Shown one piece after another: positions 34,764-43,067 of a DNA stretch of 64,000 nucleotides. Position numbers and translations under genes: made by a program. The stretch comes from Pantoea sp. 18069 (GTDB taxonomy: Bacteria > Pseudomonadota > Gammaproteobacteria > Burkholderiales > Burkholderiaceae_C): assembly GCF_902706035.1 (NCBI RefSeq), contig NZ_CACSJA010000005.1, forward strand, positions 62,001 to 126,000. Reading direction: 5' to 3'. How positions within the stretch are numbered: the first letter of the stretch is position 1; each line of letters begins with the position of its first letter. The notes below the pieces were generated by a model. The model saw only the letters and a program-made list of their open reading frames with translations. It ran no database searches and was not told the origin of the DNA.

Positions 34764-36007
34764 TGCAGCGTTCGGGCTACGCAGGGGGCAACATGGGGCG
34801 GCTGGTGGTGTTTGTCGGGGGCTTCGACCCCCGTGGCGCGCGCCATTACCACCGCTTGTTTTCCGAAAATGCCGCCCGGCAAGGGGAAGTGGACGGCTGC
34901 ACCTATTCGGCCGGGCCGCGTGAAGCCCTGGATGTGGGCCAGGGGGCAGGCGCGCATCGCCATGCGCGCTGGGCATTCCACGGGCCGCAAGGCGGCGGCG
35001 AATATGTGTTTTTCGACTGGAGCGACCAGGTGCGCGCGCATTGGCCCCGGGCCTTGTGGCGTGTGGCCGCGCAGGCATGCATGACCTATGCGCTGGCCGT
35101 CACGCAGTGGCGCGTGCTGCGCGGATTGCGCCGGCAGGTGCCTTACACCTTGCTCTCTTTTACCTACCCTTTGCTGTTTGGCCTGCTGGCCGTCGCGGCC
35201 GCAGCCGGCGGCGCCTTCGCAGGGTGGCGCTTTGCACAGGGGCTGCCTGAGTTGGCCCAGTGGCTCGTGCCGATGGTTGCGGCGTTTGCCGTGCTGTGGG
35301 GCGCGGCCGGGCTCGACAAGCTGCTGCATGTGAGCTGGCTGCTGCGGATCTTCAATTTCGCGCGTATCAGCGCGGCCGAAGACTCCGAGGTGCTCGCGGC
35401 GCGCACGCAGGCGATGGCCGAATGGGTCAGGCACCGTGTGGCGCAGCAGCCTGGCCTCGAAGTGGTGGTGCTGGGCTTCAGCGTAGGCAGCGTGCAGGCC
35501 GTGCGGCTGGTGGATGCGTTGCGCCAGCCCGCGGCGCTGGTGGTCTGTGGGGGAGATGGGGCCGCGTCAGCGTCCGATGCGCCGAATGCGCCTGTGGCGG
35601 TCACATTGCTGACGCTGGGCAATTGCATTCCCTTGTTTTCGCTGATGCCCGAGGCAGTGAAATTGCGCGCGGCCCTGCAGAACCTGGCGAACGACAGCCA
35701 GCTGTACTGGGCCGATATCTCTTCGCCCGGCGACAGCGTGAGTTTTGGCATGTGTGATCTGATGCGGCTGTCGCTGCGTGACGCGGCCATGCCCGCCGAG
35801 GCATTGCACAACCCGCGCCGCATGTGCTCGCCGCGTTTCCACAAGCTGTTTGATCCATTGGCTTACCGCCTGATGCGGCGCAACAAGATGCGCATGCATT
35901 TTCAGTACCTGATGGCCTCGCAAAAGCGCGGTGCCTACAATTTTTTTGCCATGCTGACAGCTCCCGGTGCTGTGCGTGATTTTGTTGAAAAGTATCTGGT
36001 TCGATGA
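34763..36007 (+). CDS. Membrane protein with alpha/beta-hydrolase-like domain, coupled to kpsS
   Basis: 414 residues, family not recognised. The N-terminus has a short beta-strand start (GRLVVFVGGFDPRGARHYHR). Two hydrophobic segments lie near residues 132-157 (YTLLSFTYPLLFGLLAVAAA) and 167-185 (LVPMVAAFAVLWGAAGL). The C-terminal half holds a hydrolase-type nucleophile elbow, VVVLGFSVGSVQAV (GxSxG), near residues 235-248. Possible acid and histidine partners (DISSPGDSVSFG; CSPRFHKLFDP) are less certain. The ATG overlaps the kpsS TGA, and its end overlaps the P450 ATG, so it belongs to the same operon. An alternative start is ATG 34793. A role in processing the lipid anchor or a lipid substrate is conceivable but is only inference. 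Confidence 0.6.
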   Translation: MQRSGYAGGNMGRLVVFVGGFDPRGARHYHRLFSENAARQGEVDGCTYSAGPREALDVGQGAGAHRHARWAFHGPQGGGEYVFFDWSDQVRAHWPRALWRVAAQACMTYALAVTQWRVLRGLRRQVPYTLLSFTYPLLFGLLAVAAAAGGAFAGWRFAQGLPELAQWLVPMVAAFAVLWGAAGLDKLLHVSWLLRIFNFARISAAEDSEVLAARTQAMAEWVRHRVAQQPGLEVVVLGFSVGSVQAVRLVDALRQPAALVVCGGDGAASASDAPNAPVAVTLLTLGNCIPLFSLMPEAVKLRAALQNLANDSQLYWADISSPGDSVSFGMCDLMRLSLRDAAMPAEALHNPRRMCSPRFHKLFDPLAYRLMRRNKMRMHFQYLMASQKRGAYNFFAMLTAPGAVRDFVEKYLVR

Positions 36008-37416
36008 GTCTTTTTTGCCCCGCTTACCCCAAGCCCCATCCTGAAAAGGCTTCCAAGCTACGCATGTTCTGGCATGCGCGCCGCTCCTGGATGGACGCTT
36101 TGTACGAGCGCAGCTACACCATGCAGATGGGTGAAGTGCATCTGCCGGGCGTGGACCTGTACATGCTCAACGACATCCAGGAAGTCAAGCGCGTGATGCA
36201 AGGCGAGGCGCAGGCATTCCCCAAGAGCCATTTGTTGCACGAATCGCTGGAGCCACTGCTGGGCGACAGCATTTTCACCACCAACGGCGCGCAGTGGCAA
36301 CGCCAGCGCAGCATGATGAACCCGGCGTTCGAGCAGGCGCGCCTGCAGGTGGCCTTTCCGCGCATGCTGGGCGCGGTCGAGTCCATGCTGGAGCGCATGG
36401 ATGCGCTCAAGAGCGATGAGCCGTATGACATCGAAGTCGAGATGACCCATGTCACGGCCGACATCATCTTCCGCACGATTTTTTCCGAGCCCATGCAGGG
36501 CCCCGATGCGCACCGGGTGTTCGACGCGTTTGCACGCTACCAGGCCCTGGCCCCGAAGCTGATGCTGCCGGCGCTGTTCGGCGTGCGCTGGCTGAAGATG
36601 CCCTGGCTGCAATGGCGCAGCAACCAGGCCGCGAAGGAAATCCGCACGTTGCTGCAGGCCATGGTCCTGCCGCGCTACGAGGCCCATCAGCGCGGCGAAG
36701 AGACAGGCAAGGAAGATATTCTGGCGGCCTTCATGCGCGCCAGGGACGCCGAGACGGGCGAGCCCTTTCCGTTCGAGGAACTGGTGAACCAGGTGGCGAT
36801 GCTGTTCCTGGCAGGCCATGAAACGTCTGCGAGTGCACTGACCTGGGCCAGCTATCTGCTGGCCAAGTCGCCGGAGATCCAGCAGCGTGCCCATGAACAG
36901 GTGCGCGAAGCGCTGGGTGAGCGCACGCCCGAGCAGTCGGACATGAAAAGCCTGCCCCTGGTCTGGAACATCTTTCGGGAAACCCTGCGGCTGTTTCCTC
37001 CCGTCGGGTTCTTCGCACGGGAGAACACCGCGGCCTGCCCCATGCGCGGCAAGCAGCTCAAGGCCGGCAGCACCGTGGTGGTCGCGCCCTGGCTGCTGCA
37101 GCGCCATCGCAAATGGTGGGTCAATCCCGACGCCTTCGATCCCGATCGCTTCGACCGTGCCGAAAGCAAGGAGGCCATCAAGAACGCCTACATGCCTTTC
37201 AGCATGGGCCCGCGCGTGTGCCTGGGCGCGGCATTTGCGCTGCAGGAGGCCGTATTGATCCTGTCATGCCTGCTGCGGCGGTATGAATTGCAGCCCGTCG
37301 AAGGCCATGTGCCGCAACCCGTCGGGCGCCTGACCATCCGCTCCGCCAACGGCGTGGAGCTGCGCCTGGTCAAGCGCGCGGGTGTGGGCCTGAACGAGGG
37401 AACGGCGGGCGCATGA
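36004..37416 (+). CDS. Cytochrome P450
   Basis: 470-residue haem-thiolate monooxygenase. I-helix oxygen-activation motif AGHETSA at about residues 270-276, ExxR (ETLR) E326/R329, and haem-ligand loop FSMGPRVCLG with C406. No N-terminal membrane anchor, so it is probably soluble, and no redox partner gene lies beside it. The sequence looks closer to CYP4/CYP102-like fatty-acid-oxidising groups (class E style motifs) than to camphor-type P450s; substrate unknown. ATG overlaps the preceding stop and its own TGA overlaps the next ATG, so it is translationally coupled to the kpsS-linked genes. Confidence 0.9.
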   Translation: MSLFCPAYPKPHPEKASKLRMFWHARRSWMDALYERSYTMQMGEVHLPGVDLYMLNDIQEVKRVMQGEAQAFPKSHLLHESLEPLLGDSIFTTNGAQWQRQRSMMNPAFEQARLQVAFPRMLGAVESMLERMDALKSDEPYDIEVEMTHVTADIIFRTIFSEPMQGPDAHRVFDAFARYQALAPKLMLPALFGVRWLKMPWLQWRSNQAAKEIRTLLQAMVLPRYEAHQRGEETGKEDILAAFMRARDAETGEPFPFEELVNQVAMLFLAGHETSASALTWASYLLAKSPEIQQRAHEQVREALGERTPEQSDMKSLPLVWNIFRETLRLFPPVGFFARENTAACPMRGKQLKAGSTVVVAPWLLQRHRKWWVNPDAFDPDRFDRAESKEAIKNAYMPFSMGPRVCLGAAFALQEAVLILSCLLRRYELQPVEGHVPQPVGRLTIRSANGVELRLVKRAGVGLNEGTAGA

Positions 37417-37757
37417 AAGAGCGATTTGCGGGTTTCTTGCTGATGTGCGCGATCGTGCCCATGGCGGTGCTGGGCTATCTGCTGCTGGTGCTCGTGGGCT
37501 TTTTCGGCAAATCCGAGCGTGGCCGCGCCGGAGTGCGCGCGCTGGACCACTTCGTCAATGCGACGCTGTTCAATGGTTACGCCTGGGAGAGCGTGTCGTC
37601 CCATGCCTGGCGCGAGCGCGACCGGCGCTGGGCAAAGGCTGTGATCTGGGTGACCGACCATCTCCAGAAGGACCATTGCAAACGCGCAAACAAGCGCGAG
37701 CAGCCGGTTGTCGATCTGGTGCTCAAGAAGGGGCTAGGGGATCGCACTATTCATTGA
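37413..37757 (+). CDS. Small membrane protein after the P450
   Basis: 114 residues with one strong N-terminal hydrophobic segment (FLLMCAIVPMAVLGYLLLVLVGFF, split here at residues 8-31) and a basic, helical remainder (AWRERDRRWAKAVIWVTDHL). Not recognised. It overlaps the P450 stop by 4 bp and ends the long plus-strand capsule transcript, just before a repeat cluster. Confidence 0.6.
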   Translation: MKERFAGFLLMCAIVPMAVLGYLLLVLVGFFGKSERGRAGVRALDHFVNATLFNGYAWESVSSHAWRERDRRWAKAVIWVTDHLQKDHCKRANKREQPVVDLVLKKGLGDRTIH

Positions 37758-37799
37758 TGCGAGCCGAGTTCTTCGGCCCTGCCTTTGGCGAGCTTGGGA

Positions 37800-38170
37800 C
37801 TCTCGGGGAACAGATTTTTTCAAATAAATCAACGACTTAGCAGTGGATTGATTTGTGAAAACAGCGATAGCAAAGTCATGATTTTTCGAAAACGAATAGC
37901 TAATGGCCGTTCGCCCTGAGCCCGTCGAAGGGCGCCTCCACCCGAGGCCAGTGCGCCAGTTCATCCTTCGACAGGCGCTCAAGAAACAGCTTTTTTCCCA
38001 AAATAAATCAATGACTTAGAAAGCATTCGATTTGAGCAAACAGCAGCTGACTATGGGCGGCCTACTCTCAAAATACCGACCCTTCGATCCTTCGACGGGC
38101 TCAGGACTCAGGGCGAGCGGGTAAAAACCGTTCGTGGTGAGCCCGTCGAACCATGAACGGCCCGTCCTCA
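37800..38170. repeat. ~390-bp dispersed repeat, copy A
   Basis: Nearly the same sequence occurs in the same orientation at 52816-53214. It contains two internal copies of a ~33-bp module (AAACAGCTTTTTT...AAATAAATCAATGACTTAG) at about 37809-37840 and 37984-38019, an AACGAATAGCTAATGGCCGT stretch, and REP-like CTTCGACGGGCTC arms. It fills the gap between the capsule operon and the first LysR gene. No open frame of note. Confidence 0.85.
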
Positions 38171-38205
38171 TGATTTGAACGCCGGTCGTTCACCCTTCGA
38201 CGGGC

Positions 38206-39099
38206 TCATGCCCAGGGAATCTTCGCGAAGCGTTCGACCAGAAAGTCGAGCAGGGCGCGCACCGCGGGCGACAGATGCTTGCGCGAGGGGTAGAGGGCAT
38301 AGATGTCCATCGTGGGCAGCTCCCAGTCCGGCAAGACCGCTTTGAGGCTGCCGTCGCGCAGGTGGAGGTTGGCGAGGTAAGTCGGCTGCATGGCGATACC
38401 GCCACCCGCCAGCGCCGCCTGCAGCAAGGCCGTGGCTTCGTTGCCGCTGAAGTGGCTGCCGACGCTCACTTCCTCGATAGCGTCGCCACGCTGCAGCTTC
38501 CAGATGCTTTTGCCAAAGTTGGCATAGCTCAGGCAGCGGTGCGCGCCGAGGTCGGCGGGTTGCTGCGGCGTGCCGTGCGTGCGCAGGTAAGCGGGCGATG
38601 CGACCAGCACCGAGCTGCAGGGCGCGAGCACCCGGCCTATCAGCATGGGGTCGGGCTCGGCGCTGATGCGTATGGCCAGGTCTATGCGCGCTTCGACCAG
38701 ATTGAGCGCACCCTCGCTGGCGTTCAGGTCGATCTTGAGCGCGGGGTAGCGCTGCAGAAAGTCGACCACGGCCGCGGCCATTTGCGCATAGGCAAAGGAC
38801 ACGCTGCAGGTGATGCGCAACTGCCCGCGCAAGGCGCCGTCGTGGCGGCTGGTTTCCTCTTCGACGTCATCCATCAACGCCAGCATCTGCTGGCTGCGGC
38901 GCAGGCAGCTTTCACCCGCGTCGGTGAGCGTGACGCTGCGCGTGGTGCGCTGCAAAAGGCGCGCGCCCAGCCATTGCTCGAGCGCGCCCACATAGCGCGT
39001 GACCATGGCGCGCGACATGTCCAGCTTGTCGGCCGTGGCGCTGAAGCTGCCGCTGTGCGCCACTTCGACGAACACCTGCATGGCGGTCAATCTATCCAT
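38206..39099 (-). CDS. LysR-family transcriptional regulator
   Basis: 297 residues. N-terminal winged helix (MDRLTAMQVFVEVAHSGSFS...ATADKLDMSRAMVTRYVGAL) and a C-terminal effector-binding domain. The sequence after the helix (RLLQRTTRSVTLTDAGE) is typical of the CrgA/DsdC-like LysR branch. ATG 39099 is used since LysR proteins start close to the helix; 25 codons further upstream are in frame. Divergent from the MBL-fold gene with 125 bp between starts, so it probably controls that gene. The stop codon lies at the edge of a CCCTTCGACGGGCTC repeat. Confidence 0.88.
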   Translation of the reverse strand: MDRLTAMQVFVEVAHSGSFSATADKLDMSRAMVTRYVGALEQWLGARLLQRTTRSVTLTDAGESCLRRSQQMLALMDDVEEETSRHDGALRGQLRITCSVSFAYAQMAAAVVDFLQRYPALKIDLNASEGALNLVEARIDLAIRISAEPDPMLIGRVLAPCSSVLVASPAYLRTHGTPQQPADLGAHRCLSYANFGKSIWKLQRGDAIEEVSVGSHFSGNEATALLQAALAGGGIAMQPTYLANLHLRDGSLKAVLPDWELPTMDIYALYPSRKHLSPAVRALLDFLVERFAKIPWA

Positions 39100-39224
39100 G
39101 ATCTGATCGATTTTTGAAACAGTTATGCGCGGATTATCGCGTTTATCTGCGCGGATATTGAAACTAAAGTCCATGTCAACGCCTTAGCGCGTCCATGCAA
39201 TCCGCCACTATCTGGAGTTTCACC

Positions 39225-40091
39225 ATGATCCGCACCACGCTTCTCGCCGCATCCCTTGCCATCGCTTTCACCGGCGCCCAGGCCGCCCAGCCGCTCACCG
39301 TCAAGGTCTACAATGCCAACGGCAACAGCTTCAATGTCAATTCCACTTTGGTAATCGGAGAGAAAGAGGCCATGGTGATTGACGCGGGCTTTACCCGCGC
39401 GGATGCGCTGCGCATTGCCGCCAATGTGCTCGACAGCGGCAAGAAGCTCACCACCATCTATGTGAGCCAGGCCGACCCCGACTACTATTTCGGCGTGGAA
39501 ACGCTCAAGGAGCTCTTTCCCCAGGCCGATGTGGTGACCACGCCCGCCGTGCTGGCCAAGCTCGCGCCCAAGATGGCCGGCAAGCTCGCGTTCTGGGGCC
39601 CCAAGATGGGCGCCAATGCGCCGCGCCGGCCCGTGCTGCCGCGCGCGCTCGAAGGCAATACCTTGACGCTGGAAGGGCAGGCGATAGAGATCCGCGGCAC
39701 CGAAGGCGTGCTTGCCCACCGCCCATATGCCTGGATTCCATCCCTGCATGCCATCGTCGGCAATCTGGCCGTGTTCGGCAACATGCATGTCTGGACCGCC
39801 GATACCCAAACCCCGGCAGAGCGCGCCGCATGGGTTGCGCAACTGGACGAGATGGCGGCGCTCCAGCCCGCGCTGGTGATTCCAGGCCACATGCAGGCCG
39901 GCACCCAGGTGGATGCGAGCACCATCACGTTCACCAAGGACTATTTGCAGACGTTCGAGAAGCAGCTCGCGGCCAGCAAGAACAGCGCAGAGCTGATTGA
40001 TGCGATGAAAAAGGCCTACCCGAAGCTGAGCGACGGCGCGATGTCGCTGGACATAGGCGCCAAGGTCAACAAGGGCGAAATGAAGTGGTAA
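39225..40091 (+). CDS. Exported MBL-fold protein with altered metal motif
   Basis: 288 residues with a signal peptide (MIRTTLLAASLAIAFTGAQA, then AQPL). Metallo-beta-lactamase fold: NSTLVIGEKEAMVIDAGF, then SQADPDYYFG at residues 81-90 where the usual HxHxDH would be. Only the aspartates of that motif remain; later histidines (GNMHVWTADT; VIPGHMQ) are present. Such proteins are annotated as MBL-fold hydrolases in proteobacteria, but zinc binding would have to differ. ATG 39225 is chosen from the signal peptide; 10 in-frame codons lie upstream. Divergent from a LysR gene. Confidence 0.8.
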   Translation: MIRTTLLAASLAIAFTGAQAAQPLTVKVYNANGNSFNVNSTLVIGEKEAMVIDAGFTRADALRIAANVLDSGKKLTTIYVSQADPDYYFGVETLKELFPQADVVTTPAVLAKLAPKMAGKLAFWGPKMGANAPRRPVLPRALEGNTLTLEGQAIEIRGTEGVLAHRPYAWIPSLHAIVGNLAVFGNMHVWTADTQTPAERAAWVAQLDEMAALQPALVIPGHMQAGTQVDASTITFTKDYLQTFEKQLAASKNSAELIDAMKKAYPKLSDGAMSLDIGAKVNKGEMKW

Positions 40092-40130
40092 GCAGCATGT
40101 AAAGGACGATCTCTGCTCGGCTGGAATGTC

Positions 40131-40388
40131 CTAGAGGTGCACCGTGAGCGCCACCAGGCGCATCACAAAGGGGCGCACGGCGATCACACAGCAAAAAGCC
40201 ACGGGCATTGCCAGTCCGTAGGCTTTCATGACGCTGCTCCAATACCCGGGGCCGAAACCGCTTTGCACTCCCACAATGGCGGCGCACATCAGCAACGCCA
40301 TGATGACCGCCATGTAGAAGGCAAACGCATACGGCATGAAGCGCCGGGGCAGTTTTCGGCGCGAGGGAGAGGACGAATGTGCAGGCAT
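40131..40388 (-). CDS. DUF2798 family small membrane protein
   Basis: 85 residues with two hydrophobic helices: FMPYAFAFYMAVIMALLMCA near 18-37 and YGLAMPVAFCCVIAVRPFVM near 58-77. The KLPRRF start, the spacing and the VRPFV end are typical of DUF2798 proteins; function unknown. ATG 40388 is chosen because a promoter with palindromic operators lies directly upstream; a longer in-frame version would run back through that promoter. Convergent with the MBL-fold gene. Confidence 0.75.
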   Translation of the reverse strand: MPAHSSSPSRRKLPRRFMPYAFAFYMAVIMALLMCAAIVGVQSGFGPGYWSSVMKAYGLAMPVAFCCVIAVRPFVMRLVALTVHL

Positions 40389-40400
40389 ATTTTCGGAGTG

Positions 40401-40446
40401 GTTGATAAAGTCAACAATTATGCGTTGTGACGTTGACTTTATCAAC
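40401..40446 (-). promoter_or_regulatory. Promoter with twin palindromic operators for the DUF2798 gene
   Basis: Two 15-bp palindromes, GTTGATAAAGTCAAC (40401-40415) and GTTGACTTTATCAAC (40432-40446), exact inverted copies of each other with centres 31 bp apart (about three helical turns). On the minus strand a -35 TTGATA (40445-40440) and -10 CATAAT (40422-40417) are separated by 17 bp. One operator covers the -35, the other the expected start site near 40410. This is the geometry of a repressor-controlled promoter. No regulator gene lies immediately adjacent. Confidence 0.75.
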
Positions 40447-40530
40447 CTTATGTCGGTCCTATAGCCGCTTGCCCGCAATCTTCTCCGAGTTGGCGACATG
40501 GCTGCGGGCAGGACCGCAGCAGTGTGCTAC

Positions 40531-41661
40531 TCAGGGGTGCACGGCCTCGCCCAGATTGAGCATCAGACGGTTGGCCCAGGCAAAGATTGCGGCGGCGTGC
40601 AGCGCGTCGAGGATTTCGAGATGGCTCAGGCCGGCTTCGCGCAGCGACTGCAGGCGCTGGCCACTGAGCTGGTTGGGCGCTTCGGTCAGGTCGATGGCGA
40701 ACTGGACCAGGGCTTTTTCGCGTGCGTTGGTGCCCGCTGTATGAGGGTTCTCGAAAACCTGGGCAATGACGTCATTGCGCTTGGCCAGCTGTTCGAAGCG
40801 TTGTGCATGGACCGAGGCGCAGTACACGCAGCCGTTGATGCACGAAACCACGGCGCTCACCAGCTCGCGCTCGGCGCGCGACAGGCCGCCGGGCGCGTAC
40901 ATGATGGCGTTGAACACCACCGAGCGTTCCTGCAGGATCTGCGGCTGGTGGATCAGCGCCAGGTAGTAGTCGCTGGTCTTGGCCGATGGGTGGCTGGCTT
41001 CGAGGATGGCCAGCTGTTCGGCCGTCGCTTCCTCGAGCTTGACCACGGGCACCCAGGCTTTCCAGCCCAGCGTTTCGCTGGTGAAGCCGTTGATGCGCAG
41101 TGCTTCACCGGGCTTGGGCAGGTGGTGGGGGTGCACAAAGGTTTCGGCACTGGCCGCGGCGGCAGGCGTGGCGAGCAGGTCGTCGCCCAGCGCCGTGAGC
41201 GCCTGCAGGCCTGCGACCACACGAATCTGGTAGCTGAGGAAGGCGATCAACTGGGCCAGCGCAATGATTTCGGGCGGCTGCAGGCCGGCGGCGAGCAGGG
41301 CATCGATGCTGGAGCGATCGCCTTCGACGGGCTTGTGCGTGAGCAGCGTGGCGAACTTCTGCAGCGCAGCTTCGCGCTGCGCGTTCACGGGCGCTTCGGG
41401 CAGGCAGGCCAGCTGCTGCGTGTAGTGCTGCAGCAGGCTGGCGCTGTCGCTGAGCTGGCTGATGGTCTGCGCCACGCGCAGGCGTTCGCCCAGCGTCAGG
41501 CCGGGCAGGGCCGGGTCGAACAGCTGCTGGTAGCTGCCTTGCGTGGCATCGACGACCTTGTTGCGCTGGTGGCGTATGGCCTTGACGGCGGGAGACTGGT
41601 CCAGCTGGGTCAGGGTGTCGATCAGGTCCTGGGTGGGCGCGGGGGTGTGGGTTTCGGTCAT
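40531..41661 (-). CDS. CMD-domain / peroxidase-related fusion protein
   Basis: 376 residues made of two carboxymuconolactone-decarboxylase-like halves. The N-terminal half (about 1-185) resembles the Avi_7170-type CMD family (QGSYQQLFDPALPGLTLGER). The C-terminal half resembles the Avi_7169-type alkylhydroperoxidase family and keeps the AhpD-like active site: the glutamate in RAERELVSAVVS and the redox pair and histidine of NGCVYCASVH near residues 276-285. These two families are usually separate adjacent genes beside Dpp-like transporters (known family context, recalled), so this looks like a fusion. Last gene of the minus-strand operon. Confidence 0.8.
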   Translation of the reverse strand: MTETHTPAPTQDLIDTLTQLDQSPAVKAIRHQRNKVVDATQGSYQQLFDPALPGLTLGERLRVAQTISQLSDSASLLQHYTQQLACLPEAPVNAQREAALQKFATLLTHKPVEGDRSSIDALLAAGLQPPEIIALAQLIAFLSYQIRVVAGLQALTALGDDLLATPAAAASAETFVHPHHLPKPGEALRINGFTSETLGWKAWVPVVKLEEATAEQLAILEASHPSAKTSDYYLALIHQPQILQERSVVFNAIMYAPGGLSRAERELVSAVVSCINGCVYCASVHAQRFEQLAKRNDVIAQVFENPHTAGTNAREKALVQFAIDLTEAPNQLSGQRLQSLREAGLSHLEILDALHAAAIFAWANRLMLNLGEAVHP

Positions 41662-41741
41662 GGCAAGAAAAGGGTAGGGGGTCTATGGCTGTAGGGCAGG
41701 CCGTTCGCCCGGAGTCCTGGGCCTGAACGGCCATTCAACCG

Positions 41742-43055
41742 TTATCGAGCCCTGGCCGCATGCGCGGCCGTGGCGCGCGCAAGAAAGGCCTGGACGGCGG
41801 CCCACGATTGCTCGTTGACCAGGGCGTTGATCGCCGGCGTTCCGCCCGACGTGCTCAGGCGCCTGGACACCGGGTGGGCATAGGTCAGATGCGTGGTCGG
41901 CACATAGGGGAACAGGATGGCATGGCCGCCGCCTTCCCAGTCGTGGTGTTCCACGGGGTAGGGGTGATGGTTGGCGGCCAGGTGGTCCTTGACCATCTTG
42001 CCGTAGAGCGATGAAGGCCAGGAGCCGTCATCGGTCGCCGACAGCAGCATCACCGGGCCGGCTATGCGCTCCACGCGTATGCGGGCGCGCTCGACGGCGT
42101 CGGCGTCCTGCAGCGCGGTGAGCATGGCCGCGGTGTGGCGGCGCGGCTCGGGGCCTTCGTCCCAGGGAGCCCATGACGCCGTGCGGTTGTTGCTCCAGAT
42201 GTCGGCAAGCGGCTTGCCGCGGAAGATCCAGGCCGGGCCTTCGCGTCCCTTGGCCGGGTCACAGGCGTTTTGCGCGCAGTGCACCAGAGCGCTTGGCACA
42301 TAGCCGATCACGGCCTTGACCATGTCGGGGAACAGCGAGCCCAGCAGCAGCACCAGTTCGCCGCCGCGCGACTGGCCGCTGAGCGCGACAAAGCCGTCCT
42401 TGGGTTGGAGCTCGCGGTGGATCCACTGCAGCGCGGTCTCGAAGTATTCGAGCTGCGTGTCGGAGATGTAGTCGGAGCGGCCCGGCGACTTGAAATAGCC
42501 CACGGCCAGGGCCGCATAGCCGCGCGATGCGTAGAGCGCGGCGCGCGGCTCGTTGATGCCGCCGCCCGAGCCGTTGAGCACCATCACCACGGGGTGCGGG
42601 CCCGGCGTCGCGGGGGTGAACAGCGTGGCCGACAGGCCTTCGTCGCGGATCTCGCGGCGCGTCACGCCTTCGGCGGCCAGTTGCTGCACGAAATGGCCGA
42701 TGAACTCGGGCCCGTCGTCGCCGACCAGCGCGCGCACTTCGGTGGTCAGCGCGGCGCTGGGTTCGGCGGCAAACTGGTCGTTCGGCTGGCCCGCAATGGC
42801 CTGGGTTTGCGACCAGATCAGGCCCATGGCCGAGACACCGCTGTAGCTGCCGCTCTCGGGCGCGTCACGCGTCAGATCCACGCAGCCGTCGGCGCCGGCG
42901 AGAAAGCGCGCCTCGGATGTCCATTCGACCTGCGGGCCGCGCACGGTGCGCGTGCGCAGCGTGACCTGCTGGCCGGGCGTCAGCCCGCGCAGAGTGATGC
43001 TGCGCGGCACGTCGATAAGCGCCGTCTGCGGCGTGATCTCGAGCTGAGGATGCAT
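41742..43055 (-). CDS. Acyl-CoA thioesterase / BAAT-like hydrolase
   Basis: 437 residues. N-terminal beta-sandwich of the acyl-CoA thioester hydrolase/BAAT type (about 10-130: TLRGLTPGQQVTLRTRTV) and a C-terminal alpha/beta-hydrolase domain with VVMVLNGSGGGINEPRAA, nucleophile SGQSRGGEL near residue 225, acid in SATDDGSWPS and histidine in EGGGHAI. Known members cleave or conjugate acyl-CoA with amino acids or taurine; the substrate here is unknown. It lies 12 bp after the solute-binding protein gene. Confidence 0.85.
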   Translation of the reverse strand: MHPQLEITPQTALIDVPRSITLRGLTPGQQVTLRTRTVRGPQVEWTSEARFLAGADGCVDLTRDAPESGSYSGVSAMGLIWSQTQAIAGQPNDQFAAEPSAALTTEVRALVGDDGPEFIGHFVQQLAAEGVTRREIRDEGLSATLFTPATPGPHPVVMVLNGSGGGINEPRAALYASRGYAALAVGYFKSPGRSDYISDTQLEYFETALQWIHRELQPKDGFVALSGQSRGGELVLLLGSLFPDMVKAVIGYVPSALVHCAQNACDPAKGREGPAWIFRGKPLADIWSNNRTASWAPWDEGPEPRRHTAAMLTALQDADAVERARIRVERIAGPVMLLSATDDGSWPSSLYGKMVKDHLAANHHPYPVEHHDWEGGGHAILFPYVPTTHLTYAHPVSRRLSTSGGTPAINALVNEQSWAAVQAFLARATAAHAARAR

Positions 43056-43067
43056 GGCGTCTGTGCC

